Of a DNA stretch of 64,000 nucleotides, positions 25,619 through 38,000 are shown in pieces (the first letter of the stretch is position 1; every line of letters begins with the position of its first letter). Source of the stretch: Macrocystis pyrifera (lineage: Eukaryota; Sar; Phaeophyceae; Laminariales; Laminariaceae). Under the pieces are notes generated by a model that made no database searches, had not been told where the DNA came from, and saw only the letters and a program-made list of their open reading frames with translations. Location: positions 3,251,501-3,315,500 of the forward strand of contig JASSKH010000023.1 in NCBI GenBank assembly GCA_031763025.1. The letters run 5' to 3'. Position numbers and translations under genes: made by a program.

Positions 25619-28076
25619 TCATACAGCTCTCGTCGAAGTCGTGTAGCGCGCCGGAGAAAGAGCAAGCTTGATTGGTCCCGGGTCGTCCAGAAATCGAACC
25701 AAATATACTCCATCCGTCGGTGTAGTTGCGCTGATTTTCCCGAGCCACCACAGACCGTCGTCGCCCTTGTACCAAAAGTGGGCCCCGTTGGGAAGTACGG
25801 TGTTGCTGTATCGGCGGAGCCAATCGGCGTGCGATACGCAACCATAGCCGGATGCCAGAAACCGCTCGCCGTTACTCCGAGAAAGCTCCCGTTGTGCCAC
25901 GCCAATTCTCATTCGGCGGTACAGGCGGTTGGTTTGGCGGTATTGGTTCGGGGTGCCGGCCCTGTAGCGCAAAATTGCGTGACGAGAAAGTTGAAGGTCC
26001 ATTTCCCGTTCCCAGGATGGCCGGGATAGTCCTGTCCAGTGCGTCTCGTACATCACCGCGATGACGCCACCTTGACCTCTAACCGATTGGTATCCAGTAA
26101 TCTTTTCCACTTCGACTCGTTCAAGAGGGGTCGAAACGTCGTCCTCGGTGACGTGGTACGGAAGGGATTTCTTGGAGAAATTGTGGAGCACGTATTGCGT
26201 CAACCCCGCCGGCAAATACTTCGGCATGTCGCCACGGTCGTGGGGGTTGGCACAGGGCTTGCAGCGTTGAACAGATTCGCGCCGGCGAGCCTCAGCGCCG
26301 GGCATATCGGAAGGAAGATCCAAAAACAGGAGCTTTGCTCCGAGAGGAGATCCATCCGGGGCGTCCACTGAGGAGCAGGGGCCAACTGCGAGAACTTTGT
26401 AGGGGCCCGTCCAGTTGAGTGAGAGTTTGGCCTTGAGGACCTTGGCGTCCGTGTTTGGTTTTGCGCCCTGGCAGATGGTGGCCGCCGTATTGTACACCCA
26501 CACCCAACCACCGACGTCAAATTTGGGGGCCGGACGCAGAGCGTCGGAGAGGGCGGAGTTGCGGCGGTTCACGCGAGCGACAGTGAGGGCGTGGTGTTCT
26601 CGAACGATATCGTACGCGCGCTGCTGGCGGCCCGTCGCCAAGTCGCAGTAGGCGAGGTGGTCGCGGTCCAGGCTCTGGTGGCCGGCGACTCCAGCACGCT
26701 CGAAAATCGCGAGAGGGAGGCGTGGGAGCCGACCCATATGTACCTCGTTGGGAGCCAGACCCGTGGCGGTACTGACGGAATTGTTGTACGCAAATTCGAC
26801 GTGAGGAAGCTGTTCATCCCAGTTGTTTTGGAGCTCGTTGACGACCATTGCCAACATCTGGGCCATCGTGTGGTTTACACGTTCCACCCCACCGTTGCCG
26901 TTTGGGTGGTAGGAGCTGGTGGCAATTTTTCGAACCCCGAGAAGCTGCTATACGGCGTGCGAAAGCTCGGAGCAGAACTGGAGGCCGTTGTCTGAGAGGA
27001 TGCTGCGCGGGCACCCCCAATGAGGGATATACCGGTAGATGAGAATGTTAGCCGTGCCCTCAGCGGTGAACTCGGCCGCTGTGACGGCGTACATGTCAGC
27101 TCGGCGGCTGAAACGATCAGTGAAAAGCAAGATGTAGGTATTACCTCGAGGCGTCACCGGGAGGGGGCCGAAATAGTCGATGCTGACGGCGATGCCGGGC
27201 CCTTCTGGCAAGGGCAACGTGATGGAGGGCCACCGGACCGTCTGCCGCGACGTTTTCCGTGCTTTGGCACTTTAAGCAGTTGCGTAGCCACCACCGGGTG
27301 CAGATGCTCATGCCGATCCACCAGTAGAAACGTTCGAGCATACGTAGGGTGCGCGCGGTTCCTAGGTGGCAGGAAGCCGTGGAACGGCAAGCCTGCATGA
27401 CCCAGGGGCGCATGAGCAGCGGAACATAAACGCCAATAGGCTCGTCGTTCAATAAGCAGGCCGTACGACCCACCGGGCGTGGCGTATCCAACGCAGGGGG
27501 GGGGGACGGCTGTCGGACAAGTAGAACGATGCCCGCGTCAGTGGTGTGCAAGCGGCCTTTGGCGGCCAGCTCCTGAACCTCCGAAAAGGGAGGGCGCTGG
27601 TGGGAAGGGAAACCCGATAAAAAGTCGTCTGGCAAAACTTCCGGTCGGCCAAGGGCTATGTAGCGCATGGCGGCGTTGCACGCGGGCTCAGCCTGTTGTT
27701 CCCGAGCCCAGTCGGCGTGCGAATAGCGCGCTGCAGAATCACCGAACTGAAACTCGGCAGCTGCGCCGAGGGCGTCCAAGTCGGTCGAGGTGACGGGAGG
27801 TGCGTCAGTTGGCGGCGGAAGTCGTAAAAGAGGAGTTCCCACGGGCTCGATGCGGTCGCGGTCGGACGGGATGGGTACCGTAGGGACGGACGAGGCGGCA
27901 GGAGTCGGGGCCAAAACGACGAGTGCGGGCGGTCGCGGCCGTGGGGCTCGCAGCGGGGTGATAGCACGCCGGGCTGATGGTCTAGGGGCCCCGCCGGGCC
28001 CGAAGCCATAATCAACAGCAGGCGGCACGGTGCCAGCGGCGGCGGCTGTTCGTCGGCGTGTCCGAGATGAGATCAA
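25619..28076 (-). pseudogene. Gypsy pol remnant: integrase, chromodomain and Tudor-like tail
   Basis: Order along the minus strand: a Pro/Ala-rich spacer; the integrase zinc-binding motif (SCHLGTARTLRMLERFYWW...NCLKCQ) with the first His apparently Arg (ACRST); the catalytic core with SIDYFGPLP (first Asp), ILSDNGLQF (second Asp) and GGVERVNHT (Glu), spaced D,D-35-E; a GPY/F module (WTGPYKVL); a linker; a chromodomain (GVIAVMYETHWTGL, PSWEREMDLQ); and a C-terminal Tudor-like barrel (FWYKGDDGLWWLGKI, GVYLVRFLDDPGP). Breaks: a one-base frameshift near 27,220-27,235 and an in-frame TAG after SELSHAV (about 26,950). The chromodomain normally guides integration to marked chromatin; the second reader-like fold is the unusual part. 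Confidence 0.85.
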
Positions 28077-28342
28077 GGTTGCGGGACACTTTGTATCCCT
28101 GGACAGGTCTACTTTTTAAGTCGGTAATCGTTGGTACTCGCGTGTGTTGCTTGCTTAGCTACAGAAGAAGAGCAGTTTTATTCCTTTCGTGCACGCGGAG
28201 ACTGAGACCAAGCTCGTGCGTCTCTGGAAAACCCCTGGTTTTCCATCTAAGATACGCCTTCCAAGTACTACAAATACGTTCCCAGTGACTGAACCCAGGT
28301 AATTACCGGGCTTTCAACCTCATACAAAGCAGTATCATAACA
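28071..28342 (-). repeat. 5' LTR of the Gypsy element, last six bases deleted
   Basis: 272 bp, direct repeat of 24,731-25,002. In element orientation it begins TGTTATGATACTG and stops at CCTTGATC, where the intact LTRs continue to TTAACA. The missing end and the lack of a primer-binding site next to it place the deletion endpoint here. Confidence 0.85.
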
Positions 28343-28349
28343 CCGTTGA

Positions 28350-30450
28350 AACGTGCCGTTGGCACAGCAGCAAAGACAACATCCCGTCAATCGTGCTTCA
28401 TTTTAGCAAGAAGCGTAACACCACGTTTTTTATTTGTTAACTTGGTTTCAGCACCCCCGCCCCCCCCCCCCCCGCCAGTTCTCGTTTTTTGTTTGACTTG
28501 GTTTTAGTATACTCCCCTTGTCTGGGTCTTCAAGACAAAACTAGTGGGGGGTCGGTTTGTCTTCGTGTTGTCGTGTTTTTTGTTTTGTTTGTTTTTTTTT
28601 TGTTGTGGTTTTTTTTCCATCCCATGGTGTTATGTTTACCATTCTTTCTCCTTCTTCCTCCTATTAATAGTCGTGACTCAGATCCGGGGTCATATAGTAG
28701 GATTTGCTCCCCTCTCCCCACTGCGGTACGTGCCTTGCCTTTTTATCGCGAGAAGGTTCCAGCACTTATTTCTTCCCTCGTCGACTCGCGCCTAATCGTG
28801 CCTACCCACGCGATGACGTTAAGCGCTCTCAACAGTTGCTGGTTGGTGTAATTTGAGAATTAATAACCCAATACGGAGAATTGGACTCACGACACCAATG
28901 CTATTCATGAGCATTAATAGTAGTTTTCGAGGTTAAACACGAGACCACCCGGGGCGATCAGCGATCGGCTCGTGTACCCCTGCCTGGCCCCAAAAATAAT
29001 AATGAGTCAACTATTTTACGAGGAGCTCTAAGCGAATGGGGGTGCACTTCGAAAACGGTTGGGTGATGTCGCGTACGAGAACTGCTGTATGGTAGGTGTG
29101 TGTTGTGACAAAAGCAGCCAAGGGTAAAAGGCAGTCCTCGACGCCCACATCCTCTTTTCCCACGCCGGAGGGCTGGCCAAAACTTGCTACCACCGATCGA
29201 TCACGCTTGTCAGTCGGGAAACCTTTCTTTAGCGAGCTACTGCTGTAGCTGCAATAACGATAGCGTAGACAGGCACGGATGATGCTCGCGTTCCCTTCCG
29301 GAACACAGGATCTGAGCAGCTGAAGGAGATCGACCGAGACTGGCAGAGCGATATCCTCTCATGCAGTCACCACAGCAGCACCAGTCAACAGGCACGGTAT
29401 GATATCCGATACCGGTGAACCGAACCGGAGCGAAACGGCGGCACCATACACACGCGCACGCGGTAGACAGAGAACGAACGGAGGAAAACGAACATGATAT
29501 CTCCGAAAGACTGCAAACAAGACGTCTTGCGTCGCGCCGCAGACCTCGGACCTCAATTCTCGGGGGCATTTGCGGAAAGCTTCGTGTACCAGGTACATGG
29601 CATCCGAGAAGCTGACTACACATGACGATAGCGTTGCTGAGCATCTGTTAAAGGGCGCGATAGATAGCGTGTCTGCGACACAACGGTGGGGAAAGGAGAG
29701 CGTCGACGGGGAAAAGGAAAGGAATTACGTGCAGCATGCATTGAACCTTGGAGAAGGAACGCCATTGTTGGCGAACAACCGCTATTATTCAAAATACGTC
29801 ATATTCATACAAGCAACAGTAGTACCGCCCCTCGCATCAGAAGGTATACCGTAAGAAAGAGCCCTCACAAGAAACGTAGACTGAGAAATCCGAGGAACTT
29901 GGAACGTCGGCAGCGTGTTCTAAAGTGTCTACTTAGCACACTCATTTTCCAAAAACAAATCTGGATTGGGTCAAATATCATCCCGGTTTCGTACTAGAAG
30001 GCCGGTACTGTTGTGCTGTGTAGTTTTCAGCGGAAATCAGACGTGCTCAATTCGATGACCTAACAATCGCTCATCAAGTACCTAAGATAGATAACTCGCG
30101 TTATTGCAATCAACGACCACGTGTATCGGTGGCTTCGAACGCGGCAACCACCCCTAACACCAACCACCCAGCACATGCACGTTAGACAGGATAATAAAAA
30201 GTAACGTTGCTCTGTGCCGTCCAGTCGCGATTCGACGCGATGCGATGAAAGACATTATCTCCCTAACCTGTAACAGAAGGATCGTGCACCACCGGTGTGA
30301 CACCACACCAATCAACAGGATGTTATCGTACACTTTCACCCTGAGGAATACCCATGACCAGGCGCAAAACGAAGGGCACGTCAAAACCCATCTCTTGACT
30401 ACCTTTAGCACACCAATCGACAGAACGGTCGACAAACTAAACGCCCCCCC
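28350..30450. other. No gene; one dispersed repeat copy
   Basis: 28,660-28,815 matches 44,660-44,815: both have atccggggtca, a cccc...ccccact tract, tttttatcgcgagaag and ttcttccctcgtc.actcgcg. The rest shows short frames only. Confidence 0.45.
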
Positions 30451-30457
30451 CGACAAA

Positions 30458-30620
30458 ACACGCAGCCACCCCTATCGCAAAACCCCTTACAGCTAGCTCT
30501 CTCAACACCGCCGAACAGCAACACGCCACCATTCCCACTGCAAAACCCCTTCACAGCTAGCTCTCTCAACAACCCCAGAAAACAACACGCCACCATTCCT
30601 ACGGCAAAACCCCCTTTGAG
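30458..30620. repeat. Tandem repeat, unit about 65 bp, about 2.5 copies
   Basis: Units share caacacgccaccattcc, gcaaaacccctt and cagctagctctctcaaca. It lies just past the stop of the FAIM-PX-PDZ gene, in its 3' flank. Confidence 0.75.
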
Positions 30621-30646
30621 CTGCAGCTCTTCTCAGTTAAACGTGG

Positions 30647-31814
30647 CTACGCGAAAGGGTTCTCCTCCTCCCCATCGTCTTCGCTCGTTTCCGCGGCACC
30701 GGCGTCACCAAGCGCATATCCAGAAGAGGCTCCCGTTCCCGCTCCCGCTGCTAGTCCGCTGAACCCTATCGGCGTAGAAGCAAAAACGCTGGGTCTCCGT
30801 CCTTCTTCCGCCCCGGCAGAAACCCTACCCGGAGCTACGGCGTCCCTTTCCCCCCCGCCTCTTCCAGCTGCTCGTCTTTCGGTGGAGCTGCTGGTGCTGC
30901 TTCGCCGCCAAGGCTCAGTCCCATACGTTCCCGATGGTCTCAGCACGACCCCCGACGGCTTTGCGTCCACCTCCGGCTGCTCTGGCGGCCACACTATTGC
31001 ACCGGACCCCGCACTATCTGCTGCAGAGTATCCCGCGCTACCAATACGTCCGGCTGACCACTGTTGTCCAGCTGGACGGACCCCCTGGCCCATCGGCGAT
31101 TTATATCTGCTCGAGGGGTCTCCCGCGCCCTCTAGCCGAGTCGGTGCCCCCCCCCCAGGGCGTTGCTGCTGGCGAGGAGGTAGTAGTAGTCGACGTGCCG
31201 GGCGCGGTTGACATGACCGGCATCCAACCATCTCTTCCCCTAGGACCGACACCACCGTTCCCGGTGGTGCCTAACGGGCGCGCCGGAAGAACTCTCCTGG
31301 CGCTGCCTCCAGCCGCCCCTGAAGTCGACCCCGATGCGCCCGCCAACCCCCCGCCCCCGTCCTCCCCGCCACGGCCAACGTGCTCTTCCCCGTCGCCGAA
31401 AAGACGGGAGGTGGTCTTCAAGCTTCCCGAACCCGCGCCCGCGCCGTTCCCGAACGGCCCTACCGGGCGGCCTCCTTGGCGCACGCGAGCGGCCTCGGCC
31501 GGAGAGGCAGCGGCTGGGCCGGCACCAGGCACATTCCCAGCCTTGCCTTGCTCTCGCCCCCACCCCGACCAGAGCCCCTGCGTCATGCCTCTCACGCCCC
31601 GCTGGCTATCGGCCCCGGCACCAGAGGTGCCCGTGCCAGCACCGCCACCGACGCCGCCTCCTGGGCGCGAGAGGCCCACTCCGCCGGGCGGCGGCGGTGG
31701 GGGGCCGGCGCCACCATTATCGGGCGGCAAGTACTGCCCGGTTTGGTTGTCCGGAGCACGGCGGCGAAGGAAGGCGTTGGGGAGCGGTGCCAAGGTAGAG
31801 TCCATGCGGAGGAT
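30647..31814 (-). CDS. Exon i: low-complexity tail with a homopolymer frameshift
   Basis: Starts after GACATGCAG with ILRMDSTLAPLPNAFLRRR in phase with exon h, then a Pro/Gly/Ala-rich stretch. At the C10 run (31,147-31,156 on the plus strand) the frame must shift by one to continue through APTRLEGAGDPSSRYKS to the acidic end GEEENPFA. With nine bases the exon would be 389 codons including the stop. The opposite strand is also open for over 350 codons, so coding on this strand rests mainly on the exon h junction and the shape of the C terminus. Confidence 0.5.
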
Positions 31815-34800
31815 CTGCATGTCGAAACGAACGGAGGTGGTGGACGAACGGCGGGGGGGGGGGGGGGGGGGGGGCAACAGACGTGTTCGGGAGACAACAG
31901 GTTTTTTTACAGAAGCCGCGCGTTTGTCGAGAGAGGGGGTGGGCGGGGGGGGGGGGGGGGGGGGATACTCATGGCATGCAGGCCGTAGTCGTATGAGCAT
32001 AGAGGGGGGGGGGGGGGAGGTGCTCATGTTATGCATGGCCGTAGTCGTATGACCATCGACCCTCGCACCTCTACAATGTCGCGACGGAACGGCCATTGCA
32101 AGGATCGACACCAAGCATTAAGAGCAGAGACTACTGCTGCAGGCCGGGGGACAAAATCGTCACAATACGTGCAAAATCTAACGCGCCACGCCATGCGGGT
32201 CTTTTTCTCGGCAGCTATCAATAGACACACTCGTAGATGTAAAGCTTAGGACGAAGCTCCTCTGCGAATTGGCGATTGGTGCCTCGGCACGCCCTCCACC
32301 GTAAGACGCATGCTACGAGCTACCTACCGCACATTCTCACGATAGGCCCTCACTTGAGGAGCTCCTCTATACCTTCCATACCTCTCGCTTTTACGGTAGG
32401 ACTGACTGCAATCCCGTTTCGGGGACAAAGCACTCTAATTCTGAGTAGTTTGCCCCCCCCAAAAGGTACTGCAGTCCCAAACGGGTCGAGAAAAAATCAA
32501 AGCGCATCCCGATGAGCAACTAGCAACCCCATGGCTTTACTACCGTAGGCACACAACGAAAAACATTGTATCCCAGCGACAAGGCATGCCTTATTGTGTG
32601 GCAAATCATGTGGTATTCCAGCGACAAGGCATATACCTTAATGGGGAGTTCACTAAATATGTGGCATTCCAGCGATAAGGGGTGCCTTCTTGCGTGGTTC
32701 ACCATGCCGTACAATATTCCAGCGATAAGGCATGCCTACTGGGTGGCTCATTGTGCGGTATTCCAGTGATAAGGTATGCCTTACTGGGTAGTTCACTACG
32801 TGGTAGTCCAGCGATAAGCCATGCCTTAATGGGGAGTTCACTATATAAGTGACATTCCAGCGATAAGGCATGCCTTTTGGGTGGTTCATCATGCGGTATA
32901 ATATTCCAGCGATAAGGTACGCCTTAATGGGGAGTTCACTGTGTGGTATTCCAGCGATGAGGCATGCCTTGTTGGGGGGATAATTATATGGCATTCCAGC
33001 GATAAGGCATGCCTTAATGGGGAGTTCACTATATATGTGGCATTCCAGCGATAAGGCGTGCCTATTGGGGAGTTGAAGATGTGGTACATAGTCCAGCGAT
33101 AAGGCATGCCTTAATGGGGAGTTCACTATATATGTGGTATTCCAGCGATAAGGCATGCCATATTGGGTAGTTCACTATTTATGTGGTGTTCCAGCGATAA
33201 GGCATGCCTTAATGGGGAGTTCACTATATATGTGGTATTCCAGCGACAAGGCCTGCCTTGTTGGGCAGTTCATTATGTGGGATTCCAGCGACAAGGCATG
33301 CCTTTTGGGTGGTTCATTTTGTGGGATGCCATCGACCAGGCATCATGAGGCACATGCCTTATTGGGTAGTTCTTCAGTTAAGGAGCCCCATCAGTCACAG
33401 ATAATCAGGCGAAACCATGGCTCTTCCCGGGTAATGACCCGACCCGCGGGTCGGGGCAGGATTTGTTAATAATCTCACGGTTCAGGTCGGGTCGGGTCGG
33501 GTCGGGTCAGGAGGTTTTCAAACTCTCACAGGTCGGGTCGGGCCGGGTCACCCCTACCCTACGCGCCCCGACGCGACCCGCGCAACCCGACCCGTGAATA
33601 GCCCTTGTACTGGAAAACATGGTCTGCTCCTATTGTGGCACCTGTCCATACCACTGTCTACCGTAACATACGTGTGGTCGCCACCGCCACCGCCACCACC
33701 ACCACCACCACCACAGCAGTTTCTTACCGGGCCCAGAAAGTGCAGCATCACTGGCCGCGACGCGCGCTTGACAGAACTCCACGCAGCTTCCAGCGACATG
33801 TGCTCGGTCGATTCTCCATTAACCTTGAAGAGACGGTCCCCCGGGCACACTCCGGTGGGCGATCTGCCGCCGCCCTTTAGTAGCGCGCGTCATAGTTTTA
33901 CGACCGACAAGGGACGAAGCATAGGTGTGAATGGAGAAGGGAGAAGGGAGGGGGGGGGGCGTACTCATTTGTTGCTGGCCTTAGTCATTAGACCACTAAC
34001 CCCGCATCCCTTTCGAGACGGAGCTCATGTCATGCATGGCCGCAGTCGTATGTATGACCATAGACCCTCGCATCCCTACAATACCGGGACGGAGGCACGT
34101 CCGGTTTGGGGGCATATATATGGCAAAACGCGAGCCGTTGGTGCAGATCGAGAAATAAATTGGCGCACTTCTGCGCAAAAACTGCACTTGCAACGCACGG
34201 AGGGGCATTGGACGTCGAGGAGCAGCGACACATGACGTCCGCAGCGACAGTCCACACCTCGGATACATCATCGATTGCTACTTGATGATTTTAGATGTTT
34301 CAGGACAGATAGATCCCTGATCTGTATAATCTAGCTCAAGTTGTCGGGTGGGAGCTGTGTAATCTGCATGATCTAGGACATGTTGCCTGGGTTGGATCTG
34401 TACTAAACAGATCCTACACGAAATTGTCACAACGGCGGGATAGGATCTAGATCATCTGTAGATGATCGATCTGTAGATGATTTATCTGCAGATGATCTAT
34501 CTGTAGATGATCTATCTGATCTATCTGTAGATGATATATCTGTTCGATGACCTACCTGCAGATGATCTATCTGTAGATGATCTGTCCGATGTGTAAACGG
34601 AGGGGCACCGGATATCGAGTGGCAGCGGCACATTTCGTGCCGCAGCGATAGTTTCATGCTCCGCGCAGGGACAAGGACTGCAGGTGTGTTCGCATTTCGC
34701 CGTCTCTCAGCGGCAACTACTTCTTGTGCCGGTGTCTTTGTAAATCGCGTCCTCTCATCTCATCGTCTCATCATCTCATCATTTCATACTACATGCGCGC

Positions 34801-34923
34801 GCACTTCAGCCCGCAAAAACAGCAACAGGACACAAACGATCCTAGCAACTCTGTGAATTGACGTTGGATTGTAACGGCCATCAGCCTGAAAACAGCAAAC
34901 AAACAAGCAAGCAAGCAAGCGCG

Positions 34924-35000
<77 letters not shown>

Positions 35001-38000
35001 GTTGATAAATACACACTGCACTTTTGCATGAAGGATAAATCGTTGGCGTGTGACTCGTGCGCCTCTCGAGCCTATCCTTCAGCCTCCCTAACCGTTCAGG
35101 GGTTGCGGTCAAATTCCAACTACTGTAGTACGGGGGACTACGGACGAAATTGGAACGTGGAAGTGTGGTGAGCTTAAGCTTTATTTTTACCAATCCGCCG
35201 GAGGATAAAAAAAAAAAAAAAAAAAAAAAAAAGTACGGGGGAACATGGTTGATAGGACCAAATATTGCCGGTAAAAATAGGCAAATATATAGGTTTCTGT
35301 GTGTACCGTAGGTCCTATTTACTATGGTTCCCCGTAATATTAAATATTAGTATTACGGGGGTCCATAGTTAACGGGACCAAATTTTGTTAGTAAAAATAG
35401 GGAAATATATAGGTTTTTGTGTGTACCGTAGGTCCTGTTTACTATGGCCTTCCGTAATATTAAATATTAGTGTTACGGGGGTCCATAGTTAACGGGACCA
35501 AATTTTGTTAGTAAAAATAGGGAAATGTACAGGTTTCTGTGTGTACCGTAGGTCCTCTTTACTATGGTCCCCCGCAATACTTCGTCCCCCAAAAACGGGA
35601 CTGCGGTCCTAAAAGCATCACTACAAGTAACCCCTTCAAAACTGCACATCCCACATTTTTGGGCACAAATTCACTTGGAATCAGACTGGGATGACATTTG
35701 CGGCAGGCGAAAGGGGGTAAACGAAGCCTTCAGGCTACTGCTCCTGTTCCTACGTTGCCGGCACAATTCACTCACAAATCGCAGTGTAGGATGTGATTTT
35801 GTCGTCGTGTGCACTATCTCGGGGAACCGTAGTAAATAGGACCAAATATTCTTAGTGAAAATCGGGAACTATATAGGTTTTATTGCGTACCGTAGGTCCT
35901 ATTTACCATGGTCCCCCCGTAATAAGAGGGATAGCAGCACGGATGTACGCGCACATGGCCGAAAACAAACGCGCAGGGGACAGACAGCGCGCGGACTAGA
36001 TCAAAACCCGTGCTCTCACCTGAACCGCCGTGATGACGGGCGGAGCTCCCACATCCCCCGCCGCCGCACTTCCGTTTCCCAAATTCCCACCGGCCACCTC
36101 AGCGGCGCGCTTCAGGGTCGCTCCGAGATCCTTCCCCCTCCACGGAACAGAAAATTCTCGGAGGTTTCCAACCATCCCCAGGAAGGCCCGCGTGGAGTCG
36201 AGCGTACTCACGTGGGGGAGCTACGCGAAGGTGAAAACAAGCGAGCCGAAGCCGGAGTTGTAAGGCAGTAGGGTCAGGAGGGGGGCGGTAAAAGGAGCGG
36301 GGGGGGGGAGGGGGGGGGGGGGGGGGGGTGCGGCGGTTAGGACAACAAGAGCGGCGAAGGGCATCATCGAAAACAATATATGCGTAGCGCTATTGTGTGT
36401 GCTATACACGATGTACGGGCTTTTGCAGGCATGACTCGGTACCTTCGAGCCCAGCGATACCGCGCCAAAAACAAAACGCAAGCTGCGTGACGCAAAAGGG
36501 CTGTAGACATCCAACCTGATGCCAGCGTTTGCCAAGAAAGTCCCCCCCCCGCGCTTGGTGCATGCAAGCAATGTCTGCCTGGTCGGTGAAAAACCCCACG
36601 TGCTCCGTCCCGGCATTGTAGGGATGCGAGGGTCTATGACCATACGACTACGGCCGTGCATGATAACGAGTACCCCCCCCCCCCCCCCCCCCCCCCCCCG
36701 CTCCCCCCCCCCCCGTACTCCAAAAAGGTAAAAATAACACGACCGAAACATCAACGCAAGCAGCGTTGCCTTACGGCACAGCGTCTTACCTACGAGAGCG
36801 TACACCGCCAACCATTGTACACAGGCACAGCGTCGACCACGCCGAAATCGTACCCCACTCTATCAATATGCAGACATAAGAGGAGCGATTATAAGTATAT
36901 ATATAGTACGAAGATCCAACAGTCTTTAAATTTCAACCCAGAGTGGTGCACCGTTATCACACTACGGTGATAAAACATAGCACACCCTCCCGGGATGAAA
37001 TATCCGGGTCGATTTCCTGCATAACATGGGGGGGGCGGGGGGGAAACACACAACGAAAATGGTGGCTTTGGCAAAAAAAGGTCTCGCAGTCGAGTTTTTT
37101 TTTTTTCCTAGACGTATCTCTTTCTGTGGCGTTTGCACTTTCCCCATTGTCGAGAAAAAAAAGTCAGATTGGGAATTCGTCCGAGGGGGGTGTGTTATGT
37201 TATCACCCGTGTGATAAGGTATGTGCTACTCTTATCACACGTGTGATACGATAGTGTTATGTTACCACCCGTGTGATGAGGTGTGCGTCAACTCACCACA
37301 CACGTTGTACGGCAAAGCAAAAGCAGACTATCGATACGAGAGAGCAAACCTGCGAGGTACCGTGCTCTACTTCTGGCGGTGACAACGCCGTGTAAACTTA
37401 GAAGGGGTAAAAGCATCCTGCTGTCAAATTCCTCGTTCACGTGAACTACCAACCGCAAGTAGTAAGTCCAACAGAATATCTCCTCTCACAGCAACAACAA
37501 CAACAACAACAACACAGACGAGGACACAACCCTCGGCAGCACCCTCCCTTTCCATATACCACGGTATCTACGGTACCTACGGTACCTGGTACGGCGCTTG
37601 CTTACGATAGAGGTCCTTAAAGAAGGTTTGTGCGAAAAGCAGTCAGCCCTGACGGGGCAGGGGCTACCAAAACCGAGGGAAATACTACCCCAACGTCGCT
37701 GGAACCCGAATCCATGCTTTACAACATTATTCGTCGCAAAACCTAGAGTATTTCATGAGATCGTTCATTTATATTACATATTTCGTCAGTTCTTGGAAGT
37801 AGGTAGAGAGCTTCTTAAGTGAAAAAGGAGCCTCAGAACTTTTAGGAGCTACACAACCACGTAGCACGTGTCCTACTGGTTTTTTTTCGTTTGGACAGTG
37901 GGCCCCGATGCCCCCCCCCCTAATGAGCGCCTTTAAGTGTTGGAGGTGTCTCTACTAGGAGTAGGGACGGTACTCCGTCTCGAAAGGGATGCGTGGTCGA

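Larger units (their letters stand above)
24721..28346 (-). mobile_element. Ty3/Gypsy chromoviral LTR retrotransposon, internally deleted
   Basis: Two LTRs bracket a partial pol gene read on the minus strand. Flanking CCGT at 24,721-24,724 and 28,343-28,346 is a 4-bp target duplication, so both outer ends are original. Gag, protease, reverse transcriptase and RNase H are absent: the 5' LTR (28,342-28,071) lacks its last six bases and runs straight into the spacer before the integrase. The deletion therefore began inside the LTR. The two LTRs differ at about six positions by eye, all transitions. The integrase frame is also broken, so the copy cannot move by itself. Confidence 0.9.

Noticed and set aside
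25496-27400. Plus-strand frames over the Gypsy pol region
   Set aside because: Antisense shadows; the minus strand carries all integrase and chromodomain motifs.
30934-32052. 372-codon plus-strand open frame, Pro-rich
   Set aside because: It is opposite the minus-strand exon i, which joins in phase to the PDZ exon and ends in a plausible acidic C terminus. The plus frame runs into the poly(G) tract and a repeat at its end, and its length follows from GC-rich composition.
32565-33385. CRISPR-like regular array
   Set aside because: Units are variable and contiguous with no unique spacers, in a eukaryotic intron. It is a satellite.
34784-35193. Poly-Pro frames of 81 and 134 codons (minus)
   Set aside because: They are translations of the 74-base G tract.
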